Of a stretch of DNA of 64,000 nucleotides, positions 1 through 10,949 are shown in pieces. Position numbers and translations under genes: made by a program. Positions within the stretch are counted from its first letter, which is position 1. Each line of letters opens with the position of its first letter. The notes beneath the pieces were generated by a model, which did no database searches, had not been told where the DNA came from, and worked only from the letters and a program-made list of their open reading frames with translations. Source of the DNA: Panonychus citri (lineage: Eukaryota > Arthropoda > Arachnida > Trombidiformes > Tetranychidae); contig NW_026515416.1 of assembly GCF_014898815.1 (NCBI RefSeq), positions 806,001 to 870,000 on the forward strand. The letters run 5' to 3'.

Positions 1-579
1 TAAATACAATTCAACACCGAATGTAAATAATTTCCTTAGAAATGTATTAATCAATTACGATGATTATTTTAGTCAAAATTTAATTGCTGGACGCAATTGA
101 AAGGAAATCCCAAAACAACAACGATCAACAATCAACGATTTTGTTATACTTACTTTTCCTAATCTCTCCTCTCCTAATCAACAATTAACATTTTTTTTTA
201 ATAGTCTAATACAAATTAAATTAATATTGTATTCTCACTGTTATCTCACTCACCATGAACACAATCAATTGGAAACAATTGAATTGTTAATGTATTTTAA
301 CAATTGAACAACAAATTTAATTCTAATTTTGAAAACTCACAATTAATATAATATATTTTTTATTATTGTTATTATGTTATTAATTAAGTAACATAATAAT
401 AATTGTAATGAAACAATGGTAAAACTTTTTTCCTCTAACAATTTCATTTAATTTTCTTTGTCTGTACAATTAAATGAAGAGAAACAACAATTAACTGATT
501 GGTATATATTTTTATATACGAATATCAAAACAAAACGAAAAAAAAAGTTGATATAATTATATCAATTGGAGACAATTAG
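1..579. other. Noncoding AT-rich flank downstream of SARM1
   Basis: No open frame with coding character is visible on either strand. The stretch is AT-rich, with repeated TTAATTG and CAATTA words, and should contain the 3' UTR of the minus-strand gene that ends at 580. I see nothing else in it. Confidence 0.5.
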
Positions 580-3500
580 TTATCCCTTTTCAGCCAATTT
601 GGACACTTCGGGTGGAGATCGAAGTCCATCAATCGAACCCGCTCTCGGATATCCGTGAACTCGAATCGGTGTCCCCGGAGTCCCAGGAACGATTCCATGA
701 AGAGGTAATCCCTTGGGAAATATGGTATCGATTCGAGAGTTGATTTCCCCTCTCATGAACCTTTCGAGTTTATCTACACAAGCATCTTGATATTCGTGGA
801 TCCATCTTGATAATGACGATAAAGGAAAACAATTAATTTCAATTGCGATTCGAATTAAAATACGAAAGAAACAGAAATTCTTCGAGAAAAGTAATTCGTT
901 CTGACAGTTTCGAACTCATTTTTAAAAACTCTTGACACGCTTTTCTCTCTCTCTCTCTCTCCTCCAAGAAGAGGAATAATTCCAATTCGATGCCAAGATT
1001 TTTCCATCCTCATCTTTTTTTCCTCTCTCTCTCTCTCCTCTAATCTATTTACAGTTACTATTTAATTCACTCATATAATAGATGACGATCCACAATTAGC
1101 CCAAACAATTAAAGAGACACCAACCTGACTCCATTGAAATAACATATCGCTTTAATATCGTCTGGTAAAGTTTCAGGATCAGGCCATTGGAAGTTATCAA
1201 GAATCGGGATTATATTGCATTTACTAGCAAGAGCTTCTTGAATTTCCTGTTGAAAATTGATTGATGATTAGAGCAATTAAGATAATTGTTATGAACAATT
1301 AGACTTACTTTGTGAACCCAATCTTTACCCTCCTCATCGGCAAGACAACGATCCAGAGCGTTTGGTGTTAAAACTAAGATGAAATTTTTGGCCTGCTTTA
1401 TGCTATTCAATAGGTTAGAATCAAATTTACCCGCTTCGAGTCTTTCGATGTCAATAAACACGGAAAAGTTTCGCAATTGAAGATGAACTTTAAGTAAACT
1501 GGTGAAAAAGAAAAAGTGATCAACAATTAATGGATTAGTTCAACTAGTGGATTAACGAATCAGCCACAATTTAGCTTACGAACCTTGCGAGTTGTGAACC
1601 ATTTGACCGACGATAACTGATGAAAGCATCTAACGATTTCTTTGCGTCGTTTGAATCTTCGGCACCGATGTTGGTCAAGTCTACGAATTAATTGGAAAAA
1701 GTGTTATTTTCAATCACGAATTTAATCACAATCAACTTACTCTTAATTGCTTCAGCAATTTTAAACCGATGAATACTGTTATCTATGTGACACTCTTGAG
1801 CTAATTGATCCTCCGAGACAAACTTAACTGTCTCACCTTCAACCCCACCTTTTAACATGTTATAAGTATACTGAGGATAAACTTGACCCAATGACCTTAA
1901 AAGGTGAAAAAGGTTAAGTGTATCACATGATGAATAATCAGCTATACGTTTTAATTGTCCCAATTCACGGAGGAAACGTTTTCGCAATATACCATTGGCT
2001 ATACCGACATCGTTAATCAACATATCCTCAGTTAATTGTAACAATAAATCACCGTCAACTTTGGACTCTTCAAATGTTTTCGTGAAAACTTTAAAACCAA
2101 TCTGATGGATAAAAGAACAACAATTTTGCGTTAATTATCAATAATTTGTCGTTAATTGCCACTCAACTTGTTCGATCCACGTTTTCACATCTTGGACAGT
2201 CCAAAGCGGAACTTGTTGGGACAGTTTATGGGGAACACCTTGACCCATGTACTTGAGCGCTTGACAAGCGTATTTGGAGGCCGTGGCATTGGGTGAACTG
2301 GCCACTCGTTTCAACCGGTCAATTACTCCGATTTCCTCGAAAATCTATCAATCATTACAATTATTACAATTAATCGTCAAACCTTTTTATCATATTGAAT
2401 ATTATTCATATTAACTAATTGGTGGTTTCCCTTTTTTGTTTGAATCAAAATCAAAATTTCAATCTAAATTGTGATTAATTGTCGTGACTCATTTTTAACG
2501 TACTAATTAAATATGTACTTGATGAGATTAGTGTTAATCTGTAAGCCTCTTATCGGTTACAATTAAAATGATTGTTGATTAACTGCGTTTAAAGGCAAAC
2601 GTTTGGTACAAAATGTTTTCCTCAATTCATTTGAATAGTTAATTAGGTTAACACTATTTATAGTTAATGGATGGTAATTATGACTTGTTTGTTAATGAAT
2701 GAAACTTAATTGTGATTAACGACTTACTTTGGTTTTCCCTTGTCGCTTTTTGATCCAGGCCTCCATTGCGAAATGAAAAGCCGCCAGGCTACGAGCTTCG
2801 GATCGATCTGATTCGAGGACAAGAGCTAATCGTTTTAACCATTCGGTTGACTGGCCTCGCGAATGGAAGTCGGAATGAGCGACAAACTCTTCTGGACTTC
2901 GATCGGTAATAAAAGGTTCAATTAGCTCATGAGTTTCGGTCGCTAGGACCGAAGCTTCGATCTCTTTATTGGCCATTAGAGTAGCGATTGCAAGGCAAGC
3001 GTAATAAGCGATATTATCATCGGTATGATGGGCTAACGGGAAAAGCCACATGGGTGCTTGTTCCTTGATCATGGATGCATGATTTTCTGGTCCACCGTAG
3101 AGGGAAAGGTTCGCTAAGGCTGAGGCGCAATGTCGCAAGATCTCATCATCGGTGTTTCGACACTGATAGACGATCGCTTTCAGGCCACCTTTGCGAATGA
3201 TATCTTTACATGTTTCCTCTGATATTTTGAATAGTTGATTTAAAATTCCAGTTCCGACTCGCTCTTGGTCAACAATGTTCGTGTTTGAATAGTCACAGGC
3301 CACGGTGACCACTTTACTCAGACCATTATCGACAATATAAGACCGATTATCGGGGGAAAGTGTTTGCTCCAGCAATTTGGCCGATTGAAATTTCACTTCA
3401 GAATCAATCTCGGCCAAGCCACAGTTTTCAATTATAACGTCCAGTCCACCGCCGGTTCGTAGTAGATCAGATAGTTTAAGGTAAACCTTTTCGGGCGCGT

Positions 3501-4838
3501 ATTTTGTTGAAAGCGCTTTTTCCATGGCTCGATTGAGAGATTTTAATAGTTCGAGAGATTCCTCTTTGGGACATGATTTAAGTGAATCAACGAGACCGGA
3601 AAATTTAGAAGCAATTTGATTAAGTAAATTGGTGAATGCAAATGAATCTGGACCAGCACTGTCAATGAAACGATCGGTACCCGTCGAGGGTGAGTTAAGG
3701 GATAACATTTTAAAGTCCATGTCAAAAGGTGAGGTAAAACTGGTCAGGTCACTTGGAGAAAGTGGCTCAGTGATTATCGGTGAATCAGCTGATGAGGTGA
3801 TTGTTGATGACGATGATTTGGTGGCAAAGAATCGTGTTGACGATGATGAAGATGATGATGTTTTCGAGGTTTTAACGGCCTTTTCCTCCGTTCGAATTGA
3901 TGATTGAGATTCAAAGGAAGACTTTGACTTACCTCCGGGACAAAGTTCTTCGGTGGACATTTTAAACGCTGAACTTTTGGTCGATGATTGTTGCGAGGTA
4001 ATTGAGGAATCAGCGTGTAACTTTATTGCTCGAGCATCTTGTCGGTAAGATGACAATTTGGAAGAGGCTTTAATACCTTCAAGGGGAGATTCTAATTTAG
4101 CTGTAATATCTTTGGCCGCTACACGTTCCTCGAATAATCGATCAGCTGATTGTAATCGACGAGATTCTTGATGATTGGCCACTTTTTTCTCGCTCATTAG
4201 TCCACTTTCATTGGACATAAATTTAGATTTAGCAGCGGAAGAGGTTGTACTTTGGTGTTTTTCAAACTTCACTGATGATGATTTGTCACTTTGATTGTTA
4301 TTAACACTTTGCTCATTTAAATTGTTACTCTCACCATCGGAACTCGGCGAGGTCACAATTGGCTGATCACTTTCGGGTGTACCTGGTGATGAAGGGCAGA
4401 ATAAGGTTAATCCTTGCTCTTTGGAAACTGATGATAATCTTGAATCAAGTGATTTATCCAACGAGATACTCAATGAACTTTTAATTGTTGGACTTGTATT
4501 ATTAAAATTTGACTTAATTTTACTTCCCAATGGCGGTGGTGTTGTTGTTGTTGTATTACTGATCTTTGAATGTGAATCAATTTGACCCAACTCTTGACTA
4601 GCATATCTTTGAATACGTTTGGATGATGATGACGATGATGATAATGATGATTTAGTCGATATTGATTGAGTTCCGGTTGTTAATATTGGCTTACCTTGTT
4701 TGGAGTTAATTGAATTAATTGCTGTATCCATATTGTTACAATCAATTGGTAAAGTAATTGTACTTGTACTTTTACCTCTACTCGATGATATTGGTGTTGG
4801 TGGTAAATTTTTCACTATTATTATTATTATTATCACCG
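580..4838 (-). CDS. Sarm1: SARM1/TIR-1/Ect4 NAD+ hydrolase (ARM-SAM-SAM-TIR)
   Basis: This is the NAD+-cleaving executioner of axon degeneration, also an innate-immunity adaptor. Coding exons on the minus strand are 4838-2728, 2344-2168, 2101-1741, 1680-1584, 1498-1309, 1246-1125 and 805-580. All junctions are phase-compatible; the sum from the ATG at 4731 is 3177 nt (1058 aa). Order seen: a Ser-rich low-complexity N-terminus (about 1-330), ARM repeats (about 330-660), tandem SAM domains (about 714-847) and a TIR domain starting at DAFISYRR (about 864). The catalytic glutamate equivalent to human E642 is present in the RLEAGKF segment (about E901), and the KDWVHKE segment and the C-terminal WIHEYQDACVDKLERF block match the family. 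The second intron has an unusual GTTGAG donor. The frame is open 5' of the ATG to a possible acceptor at 4838, so the true N-terminus is uncertain. The family identification is firm. Confidence 0.95.
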
Positions 4839-5990
4839 CTGATTGTTAATGATGATTTTGATTCACCTTTATCCAGATTAGTTACTAGAATAGTTAAATC
4901 AGTTGATTACAATATGACAAAAAAAAGACACGAAAAACAAAAGAAAAGTTAAACAATCAGTTGAACATGTTAAAGACTTTCAATGACTTTTAACTAATTA
5001 GAAAAGAGAAACTAAATTTAGTTGTTGATTAGATTTTCCTAAGTTACTGTTGAGTGAGATGTAACACAGTTACACAGACTATTTATATTTAATTACGGTA
5101 GTTAACAGTTAGTTTATTGTAAAATAAAAAATAAATTGTAGTTGAAAGACTATGATGATTATGATGATGATGATGATGATCAAGGAAATGATTTAAATGA
5201 CGATTAAGTTAATATAATTAACGATTTGTTTCAATTGGAAACATCTAAACATTTGAGCTTAATTTGGTTTATTGTTGTGAGTAAATTAATCTGTTAATCT
5301 GTTGATTGTTTCTCATCATTTATTATTAGCTGATTGTTATTTTTGATCCTGATTATTGCGCTTGTTAAATGGAGGAGGATTAAGAAAATTGGTTAGTAGA
5401 TTTAGTCTTTAATTGTTGATTGGAACATTTAATTGTTTGATTATTACCTTGATCTTCATTTTGATTCTTTTCCGTTGTTGATTTGTTTTTAAAAACTGAG
5501 TTAAAAGCTTTTTTCATTTTTGGATTGAAACAATTTGTTTACTTTTTTTTTGGATGATTAAAGGGATGAGGATGAGGATGATGAGGATAAGGATAAGGAT
5601 AAGGAAAGATGATTTCGAATTAGTTTTATTGTGAAGGTTGATTGTATATGAAGTTGATTATAACTGAATCAAAATCTTCTCGGTGATGATGAGGATGAAA
5701 ATGGAGACAGTTTTGAAATTTCAAAGTTCTAATCTTTATGTCAACTCGAAGATGATGATTAACAAAGTTGGCATTTATTTCTATGAGTAATTTGAACTAT
5801 TCTCAAAAATCTAGTTTCTAGGTTACATTAGATTCTGGAGTTTGTGTTAATCAATCTTTAATTAGGATAACAGTGTGACGAAAATGAGTCAACAATTAAG
5901 AGGTAACAACAAACTTTTACTCTGTCAAGGGTTGGAGATATTTTTTTTTCTTCTTCCATTCAGTTAGACTCTCTGTTTTTTTCATAATTA
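4839..5990. other. 5' region of SARM1, mostly noncoding
   Basis: Apart from the candidate exon at 5448-5517, I see AT-rich sequence and short GATGAT runs (5155-5180, 5560-5600). It probably holds the 5' UTR, an intron and part of the promoter of the minus-strand SARM1 gene. Confidence 0.4.
5448..5517 (-). CDS. Possible upstream N-terminal exon of SARM1
   Basis: An ATG at 5517 opens a short basic peptide (begins MKKAFNSVFKNKSTTEK) that runs to a GTAATA donor after 5448, ending in phase 1. Spliced to an acceptor-like TCAG before 4838, it would enter the SARM1 frame without a stop. A different acceptor (TTCTAG near 4887) also gives a coding-looking serine/asparagine-rich peptide, but in another frame that stops near 4790. 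The exon is plausible; the join is not settled. Confidence 0.4.
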
Positions 5991-6219
5991 ATTAAATCTG
6001 TGAATAGTTTTTTCTATTTCTATTTTAAATTAATTGATTGATTAATTGATTTCTCCTTTTTTTCTTCAAGTTTCGTTGGAAAAGCAATTAGTTGATTTCG
6101 TTTGATTTTCTTTTCAAAAGAACCGCGCCAACTCGTTGCCAATGGAAACGCTGAAATTTGATCATTGGATTAGTTTGTTAAACAAACTTTGTTTACTTTT
6201 CTGTTGATTTGGTTTTTCA
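5991..6219 (+). repeat. Direct repeat copy A (promoter-like block)
   Basis: About 200 bp of this block recurs in the same orientation at 7585-7781. The copies differ mainly by small indels: copy A has an extra TTCTA, an extra ATTGATTGATTA and an extra AAACAAACTTTG segment. The core with AACCGCGCCAACTCG and the following 50 bp is identical. It lies between the 5' end of SARM1 and the 3' end of the Arf gene. Confidence 0.9.
6126..6149. promoter_or_regulatory. RFX-type X-box overlapping CCAAT box, copy A
   Basis: GTTGCCAATGGAAAC (6135-6149) fits the RFX X-box pattern RYYNYY-N3-RRNRAC and contains the inverted-repeat-like GCCAATGG, a CCAAT (NF-Y) box. A GCGCCAA E2F-like word lies just upstream. 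These are motif matches only; binding is not shown. Confidence 0.45.
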
Positions 6220-6429
6220 ATCAAAAAAGAAATCAAATTTTTCGTTAAATAATATAAATTTTGTTTTCAAAGAAAACACTTTAAAAGGCAAATAATTTTG
6301 GTATTATATGTTGGTGGTATTTTTTGTATCATTCATTTTGTTTTGTATTAATACATCTCTGGTTCACTTATTGTTGTTGCTGGTTGATCTTATACTGTGT
6401 GTGTGTGTTGTGTTGTATTTGCGTTGATG

Positions 6430-7226
6430 TTATTTTGAATTTTTTAATTGACTTGAAAGCCAATCAAGACCTTCGTAAAGACCATCACCACTTGTCGCAC
6501 AAGTTGCTTGTATGTACCAGTTGCGACTACGAAGGGAATGAAGACCAAGTTTATCGGTAATTTCAGCAGCATTCATGGCATTTGGGAGATCCTAAAAGAA
6601 AAGATAATAGAAAATGTGTCAAGGTGAGAGATTAATTGATCTTTTAAAGAAAGAAGAAAACCAAATTTCAACAGAGACAAAAGTCAAAGGTAAAAATTAT
6701 GAGAGGAACACGTAAGCTTTTTAGATAACTGGTTGTAATTTGATTATTGACAATCCTTTTTCTTGACAACATTTACATACTTGTTTGTTGGCAAAAATTA
6801 AGAGAATTGCATCTCTCAACTCATCTTCAGCCAACATTCGATCCAAATCTTCACGAACTTCACCTATTCTCTCCCTGTCGTTAGAATCGACCACAAAAAT
6901 AAGGCCTTCGGTATTCTGAAAGTAATGCCTCCTAAGTGACCGAATCCTGTCTTGTCCACTAAAGTCCCAAACAGTGAAACTGATATTCTGATATTCAACC
7001 GTTTCAACATTGAAACCTGACAAAAAAAATACTAAATGGAACAACCAAAACAATAGAATTACCAAAGAATCAACTCACCTATGGTAGGAATGCCGGTGAC
7101 AATTTCACCGAGTTTAAGCTTATAAAGGATGGTTGTTTTTCCAGCGGCTTCCAGTCCAACCATCATAATTCGGACTTTTTTCGATCCAAATAGACTTTGA
7201 AAGAGAGAACTGATTGCTGAGCCCAT
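6430..7226 (-). CDS. ADP-ribosylation factor (Arf) GTPase, divergent in switch II
   Basis: Small GTPase of the Arf family, which recruits coat proteins to Golgi and endosomal membranes. Three exons (7226-7079, 7016-6781, 6591-6430) join in phase to 546 nt, 181 aa, exactly the length of Arf1. Gly2 is present for N-myristoylation; the P-loop (GLEAAGKT, 24-31), the switch I Thr48, Gln71, NKQD and CATSGDGLYEGLDWL are all there. Unlike canonical Arf1/Arf4-class proteins, the first D of GLDAAGK is Glu26, Thr45 is Gly, the WDVGGQDKIRPLW segment reads WDFSGQDRIRSLR (V68F, G69S, K73R, P76S, W78R). These changes sit in switch II, where exchange factors and effectors bind. The gene starts 605 bp from the divergent C3orf38-like gene and is flanked by two direct repeats. 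It could be a neofunctionalised paralogue rather than the main Arf. Confidence 0.93.
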
Positions 7227-7584
7227 GGTAGGAGAAAAAAAAACTCAGATTATTGAAACAATTAGAATAAAAGAAATTGTGAAACCAAGTAAATTAAAGG
7301 TTAATCGACAAGGGAAAATTCAAAGGTAAGAGGAGTTGAATAACTTAAAAGAGAATTAAAACAAAGATTAACTCATTGGATCATTTTAATTAATTCTGTT
7401 TAATTAGTTACCATTAGTCTACCAGTTCTTGACTAATCATCGTTAATAAAATCTGGTAACTAAATGTCCATCACAATTGGTTGACATGGTAACAGATAAA
7501 ACTTTTGGGTTTTGTTTATTACAAAATGATCATGTTCTCAATTTATGATCAAGATTGTATCATTACACTCCCGTCTGTTTACTC

Positions 7585-7781
7585 ATTAAATCTGTGAATA
7601 GTTTTTTCTATTTTAAATTAATTGATTTCTCTTTTTTTCTTCAAGTTTCGTTGGAAAAGCAATTAGTTGATTTCGTTTGATTTTCTTTTCAAAAGAACCG
7701 CGCCAACTCGTTGCCAATGGAAACGCTGAAATTTGATCATTGGATTAGTTTGTTTACTTTTCTGTTTGATTTGGTTTTTCA
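7585..7781 (+). repeat. Direct repeat copy B (promoter-like block)
   Basis: Second copy of the block at 5991-6219, same orientation, starting at ATTAAATCTGTGAATAG and ending at TTTGGTTTTTCA. It lies 50 bp 5' of the C3orf38-like ORF and 360 bp upstream of the Arf start codon, so it occupies the divergent intergenic region. Confidence 0.9.
7701..7724. promoter_or_regulatory. RFX-type X-box overlapping CCAAT box, copy B
   Basis: The same GTTGCCAATGGAAAC element is found at 7710-7724, about 110-150 bp upstream of the start of the plus-strand gene, a typical distance for a proximal promoter element. Function is inferred from motif and position. Confidence 0.5.
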
Positions 7782-7830
7782 CTTTATTGTTTATAGTTAG
7801 TTAATTAGGAATGAATTTTATTTTCGTGAC

Positions 7831-8869
7831 ATGTTAATTAGTTTAACTATTGGTGATATGGGTTTATCTCCAGCTGAAGAACATGGGATTATTGGATTGT
7901 TGAAGATGATTCCATCGTATGATTTGATAGCGTTTGTTGCAACAATAACAAATGGATTAGTTAAAACTGACAATCCAAATGGTGAGTTTAAATTAGGGAA
8001 AATGATTTTAATTTAATTTAATTGTTGTTTTATTTTTCTTTTAAATGTTCTTATTAGATGCTGTCCAAGCGATTATTAAATACTGTAAAGACTCACTTGA
8101 TATTCTCAAGCGTAAAAAGATTACTAAAGATTTACTGTTTAGATATTTGAAAGAGGTAAATGTTGAAGTTTCTCCGAGATGTGATAAAACTGAATTAATT
8201 CATAAATGTTTAAATTATTGGCAAGTTTCATCGATATCCAGTGAGGTAAATTATATCATAAATTTTGGTTAATTTTGTTTCTTTAATTGTTTTTGTTCTT
8301 ACCTTTAATCTTTTCTACAGACAATTGATTGGGAAATGTGTGAGATGGAAAATTCAATTCCTGATTATAATTCATTGAATCTCCAATCAAATCAGTTAAC
8401 AGACGATAAATTACTTTCAATGGGAACATCATTTTCGAAATGGTTTTATAATTTACTGAATGATGTTAATAATCCAGCGGTTTTTGGTCCGCAGCATTTT
8501 TGGTCTGATTGTATGGTCGCTGGAACCATTTCAACTGCCCAAGGGGAAAACATCCCATTTTCAGCTAATGGAGATTTACCAACAATCGAAGCAATTAAAA
8601 ATGCAGTTAATCATTTCCAATATTCATTTGAACCTAATCTATATAAAGATATTAATTGTTACATGGAAACTCATGGATTGATTAAGATTCAAGTTAACGG
8701 TGTTATCTACAAGAATTGCAGTCAACCTGATGGTGTTTTTGAAAGTGCTTTTGGTTTAATTAAAAATCCACATGTTGCTGATGATAATTGGAAAATTAAA
8801 TTCATCGAAATGCACTGGAAAGTTAATTGTTCACCAGTTAATTACAATTCAATGGTTCCTTATACATGA
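7831..8869 (+). CDS. C3orf38-like protein (DUF4518-type, probable)
   Basis: Exons 7831-7981, 8058-8245 and 8321-8869 join in phase (888 nt, 295 aa). The start could be ATG 7831 or ATG 7858; the second has the better context (GATATGG) and opens MGLSPAEEHGIIGLLKMI. The first part is a helical leader. The last exon looks like a compact alpha/beta domain containing FGPQHFWSDC and GLIKNPHVADDNWKIKF near the C-terminus. From memory these motifs and the overall length resemble metazoan C3orf38 proteins, whose role is poorly known and which carry an NTF2-like C-terminal domain. No signal peptide or membrane segment is visible. The exon structure is well supported; the family name is a recognition call that could be wrong. 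Confidence 0.65.
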
Positions 8870-9024
8870 GAGTAGAAAAACTAACTCATTTTGACTGAGA
8901 AAAACTTTTTTCCCAAACAACTATTTTTTGCTCTTCTTTTTTGCTTCATAATATAATTTCGCCATCTTAAACATTAAGTTCTCAAATCATTAGCAATTAT
9001 CGATTTGAATTAATGGATAATTGA

Positions 9025-9498
9025 TCAGCGGAAAGTCCAGTTCCAAAACCAGGTCCATCGGTTTTGTACTTTGATCATCAGCTGATCAACAAATTTGCTT
9101 GATCAAAGGTAAGAATAGTTGATTTTCAAATGAACTAAAAAACAATTTAATTTGTCTTAATCTTTTCTACCCAAGTGACATAAACATTATCGTCAATATG
9201 GAAAATGTATTCTAATTACTTGTCGTCAATAAGTTAAGGCTGAAGTTCGAAGGCAACAAGTCCAAGATGAAAACGAAGCTCGAAAATTATCAAAGTTAAA
9301 TGACTTTTACGAAAATATATTAACCATGAATTCAACGATATTAAAATTTTCCACCGAAATGGTTCAGATTCTCCAAGTTCCTAATTTGAATTGAAGGAAG
9401 AAAATCAACAATCTCATTTCTCTCTCAGTCAAATAACTTTAAATCAAATGACGACCCAAGAAAATCAGAAATTAATCATCAATTGGAAATTAAGTTAA
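9025..9498 (+). pseudogene. Coiled-coil gene remnant, frame broken
   Basis: Three adjacent stretches look coding but cannot be joined cleanly. From 9025 a frame reads SAESPVPKPGPSVLYFDHQL and on, then hits TGA at 9100 just before a good donor (AAAG|GTAAGA at 9108). From an acceptor-like TTAAG before 9239 a frame encodes a charged, coiled-coil-like segment (AEVRRQQVQDENEARK) and stops at 9394. The next frame over stays coding-like to TAA at 9498 (begins FELKEENQQSHF). This pattern suits a decayed small coiled-coil gene with a nonsense and a frameshift mutation, though an unrecognised splice pattern could also explain it. No ATG or upstream exon was found, and I do not recognise the family. The AT-rich 9499-9894 after it holds nothing I can support. 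Confidence 0.4.
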
Positions 9499-9894
9499 TT
9501 GTAAAGAAAAAAAATCTTCATATAAGAACCACAATCGGAATGAAGAATCAACAACCATATCAACAATACTTTCGTCATCTTCAACATTATGCCATATATG
9601 TATATTTCCATCTATGTAATAACTGTAATAATTTAAATTAATCATAATTTTTTCCTATCTAATAAATGATCAAATTAAATTTCACTTTTTTTACCGATTT
9701 TTATATTTAAACTATTCCCTCCTTCGTATTTTTATTAAGATACGATCCCTGATTCTTTTTTGACAAAAATTTTCTTGTTTTGGTTTTTTTAGTTTTTAAT
9801 TGTTTATTAATTTCTATTTATATTTTACTCAATTAGATTTAATTGAGGTTTTCCTTTAATTTGTTGGATTGACTGTAAAACAATAATCAGACAA

Positions 9895-10949
9895 ATGATT
9901 ACAGAAACTGTTCGGCGGACTAATGGGGACCAATATTCACCTAAGTCAAGCCCAAGAGGTTCTCGGTCTCCATTAGTGAACAGACAAGACACCACAGGAA
10001 CTTTAAAAACAACAATTTCGCTCGGTAAAACACCAGCTATTGTTCACAGTGGACCATTTTATTTGATGAAAGAGCCTGGAGGTAAGTGCAACAGTTGATA
10101 AAACATCGTTCATCGAATAGTGTTCATGTATGGTTTAAATGTGAATTCTAATCTCATTTATTATTCTGTTTCTCCTTCTACTCTTTGATAATATGATCAA
10201 TGTTATTACTACAGTTGAAAGTGAGCTAACTGGCTCTACAAATTTGATTAAATACTATAATCTGGAACATTCTTTCTCTAAATTTTGTTGTGGCCGGAAA
10301 ATTAAAGATCAATTAAGTGCATTTCTTCCCAATTTACCTGGAAACATTGACGTACCTGCGACTCAAAATGATAGGTTTGTATTTCGATTCACAATTTGAT
10401 CTCATTTTCTGTTATTTGATATTTCTCTTTCTTTGATGATTATTCTTGTTAATTAACTATTATCATCTTTCTCTTTTTAATTTAAATATTCACACAGTTT
10501 ACGAAGTCTAATGGAAAAACCACCGATAGGAGGAAAAGAAATACTACCTTTAACACAGAATCAACTAGCTGGTTTCAGATTACATCCTGGACCAGTGAGT
10601 TTAATTGAGTTTTTCTGCTTTTTCTCGCCTCTTATAAAACGTTGTTGATTATTATTATTCCTAAATCTCAATCTTACTTTTCTTTCTCCATCAACAGTTA
10701 CCTGAACAATATAGACTCATGAATCAACCCATAGTTAAAAAGAAACACAAGTCAAAGAAAAAACATAAATCAGAGGAAACGAATCCTGATATACAAATGG
10801 AAGTTTTAGAAACCGCATCTTCTGGGGGACACGAAAAGAAGCACAAGAATAAAAGAAAACACGAAGATGACAAAGAAAGAAAAAAGAAAAAGAAAGACAA
10901 GAAAAAGAAGAAGGCAAAACATTCACCAGAATCAACTGTTGGTCCATGA
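9895..10949 (+). CDS. MED19: Mediator complex subunit 19 (MED19)
   Basis: Subunit of the Mediator head/middle region, the nuclear bridge between transcription activators and RNA polymerase II. Exons 9895-10081, 10215-10374, 10498-10594 and 10698-10949 join in phase to 696 nt (231 aa). The family core is clear: GPFYLMKEPG, then ELTGSTNLIKYYNLEHSF, FLPNLPG, SLRSLMEKPPI and LAGFRLHPGPLPEQYRLM. The C-terminus is the usual Lys-rich tail (poly-KKKKK and KHKSKKKHKSEE runs) ending in HSPEST. The N-terminus is Ser/Arg-rich (SPKSSPRGSRSP) and probably phosphorylated. The start is the first ATG of the open exon. Length is close to that of animal MED19. Confidence 0.95.
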
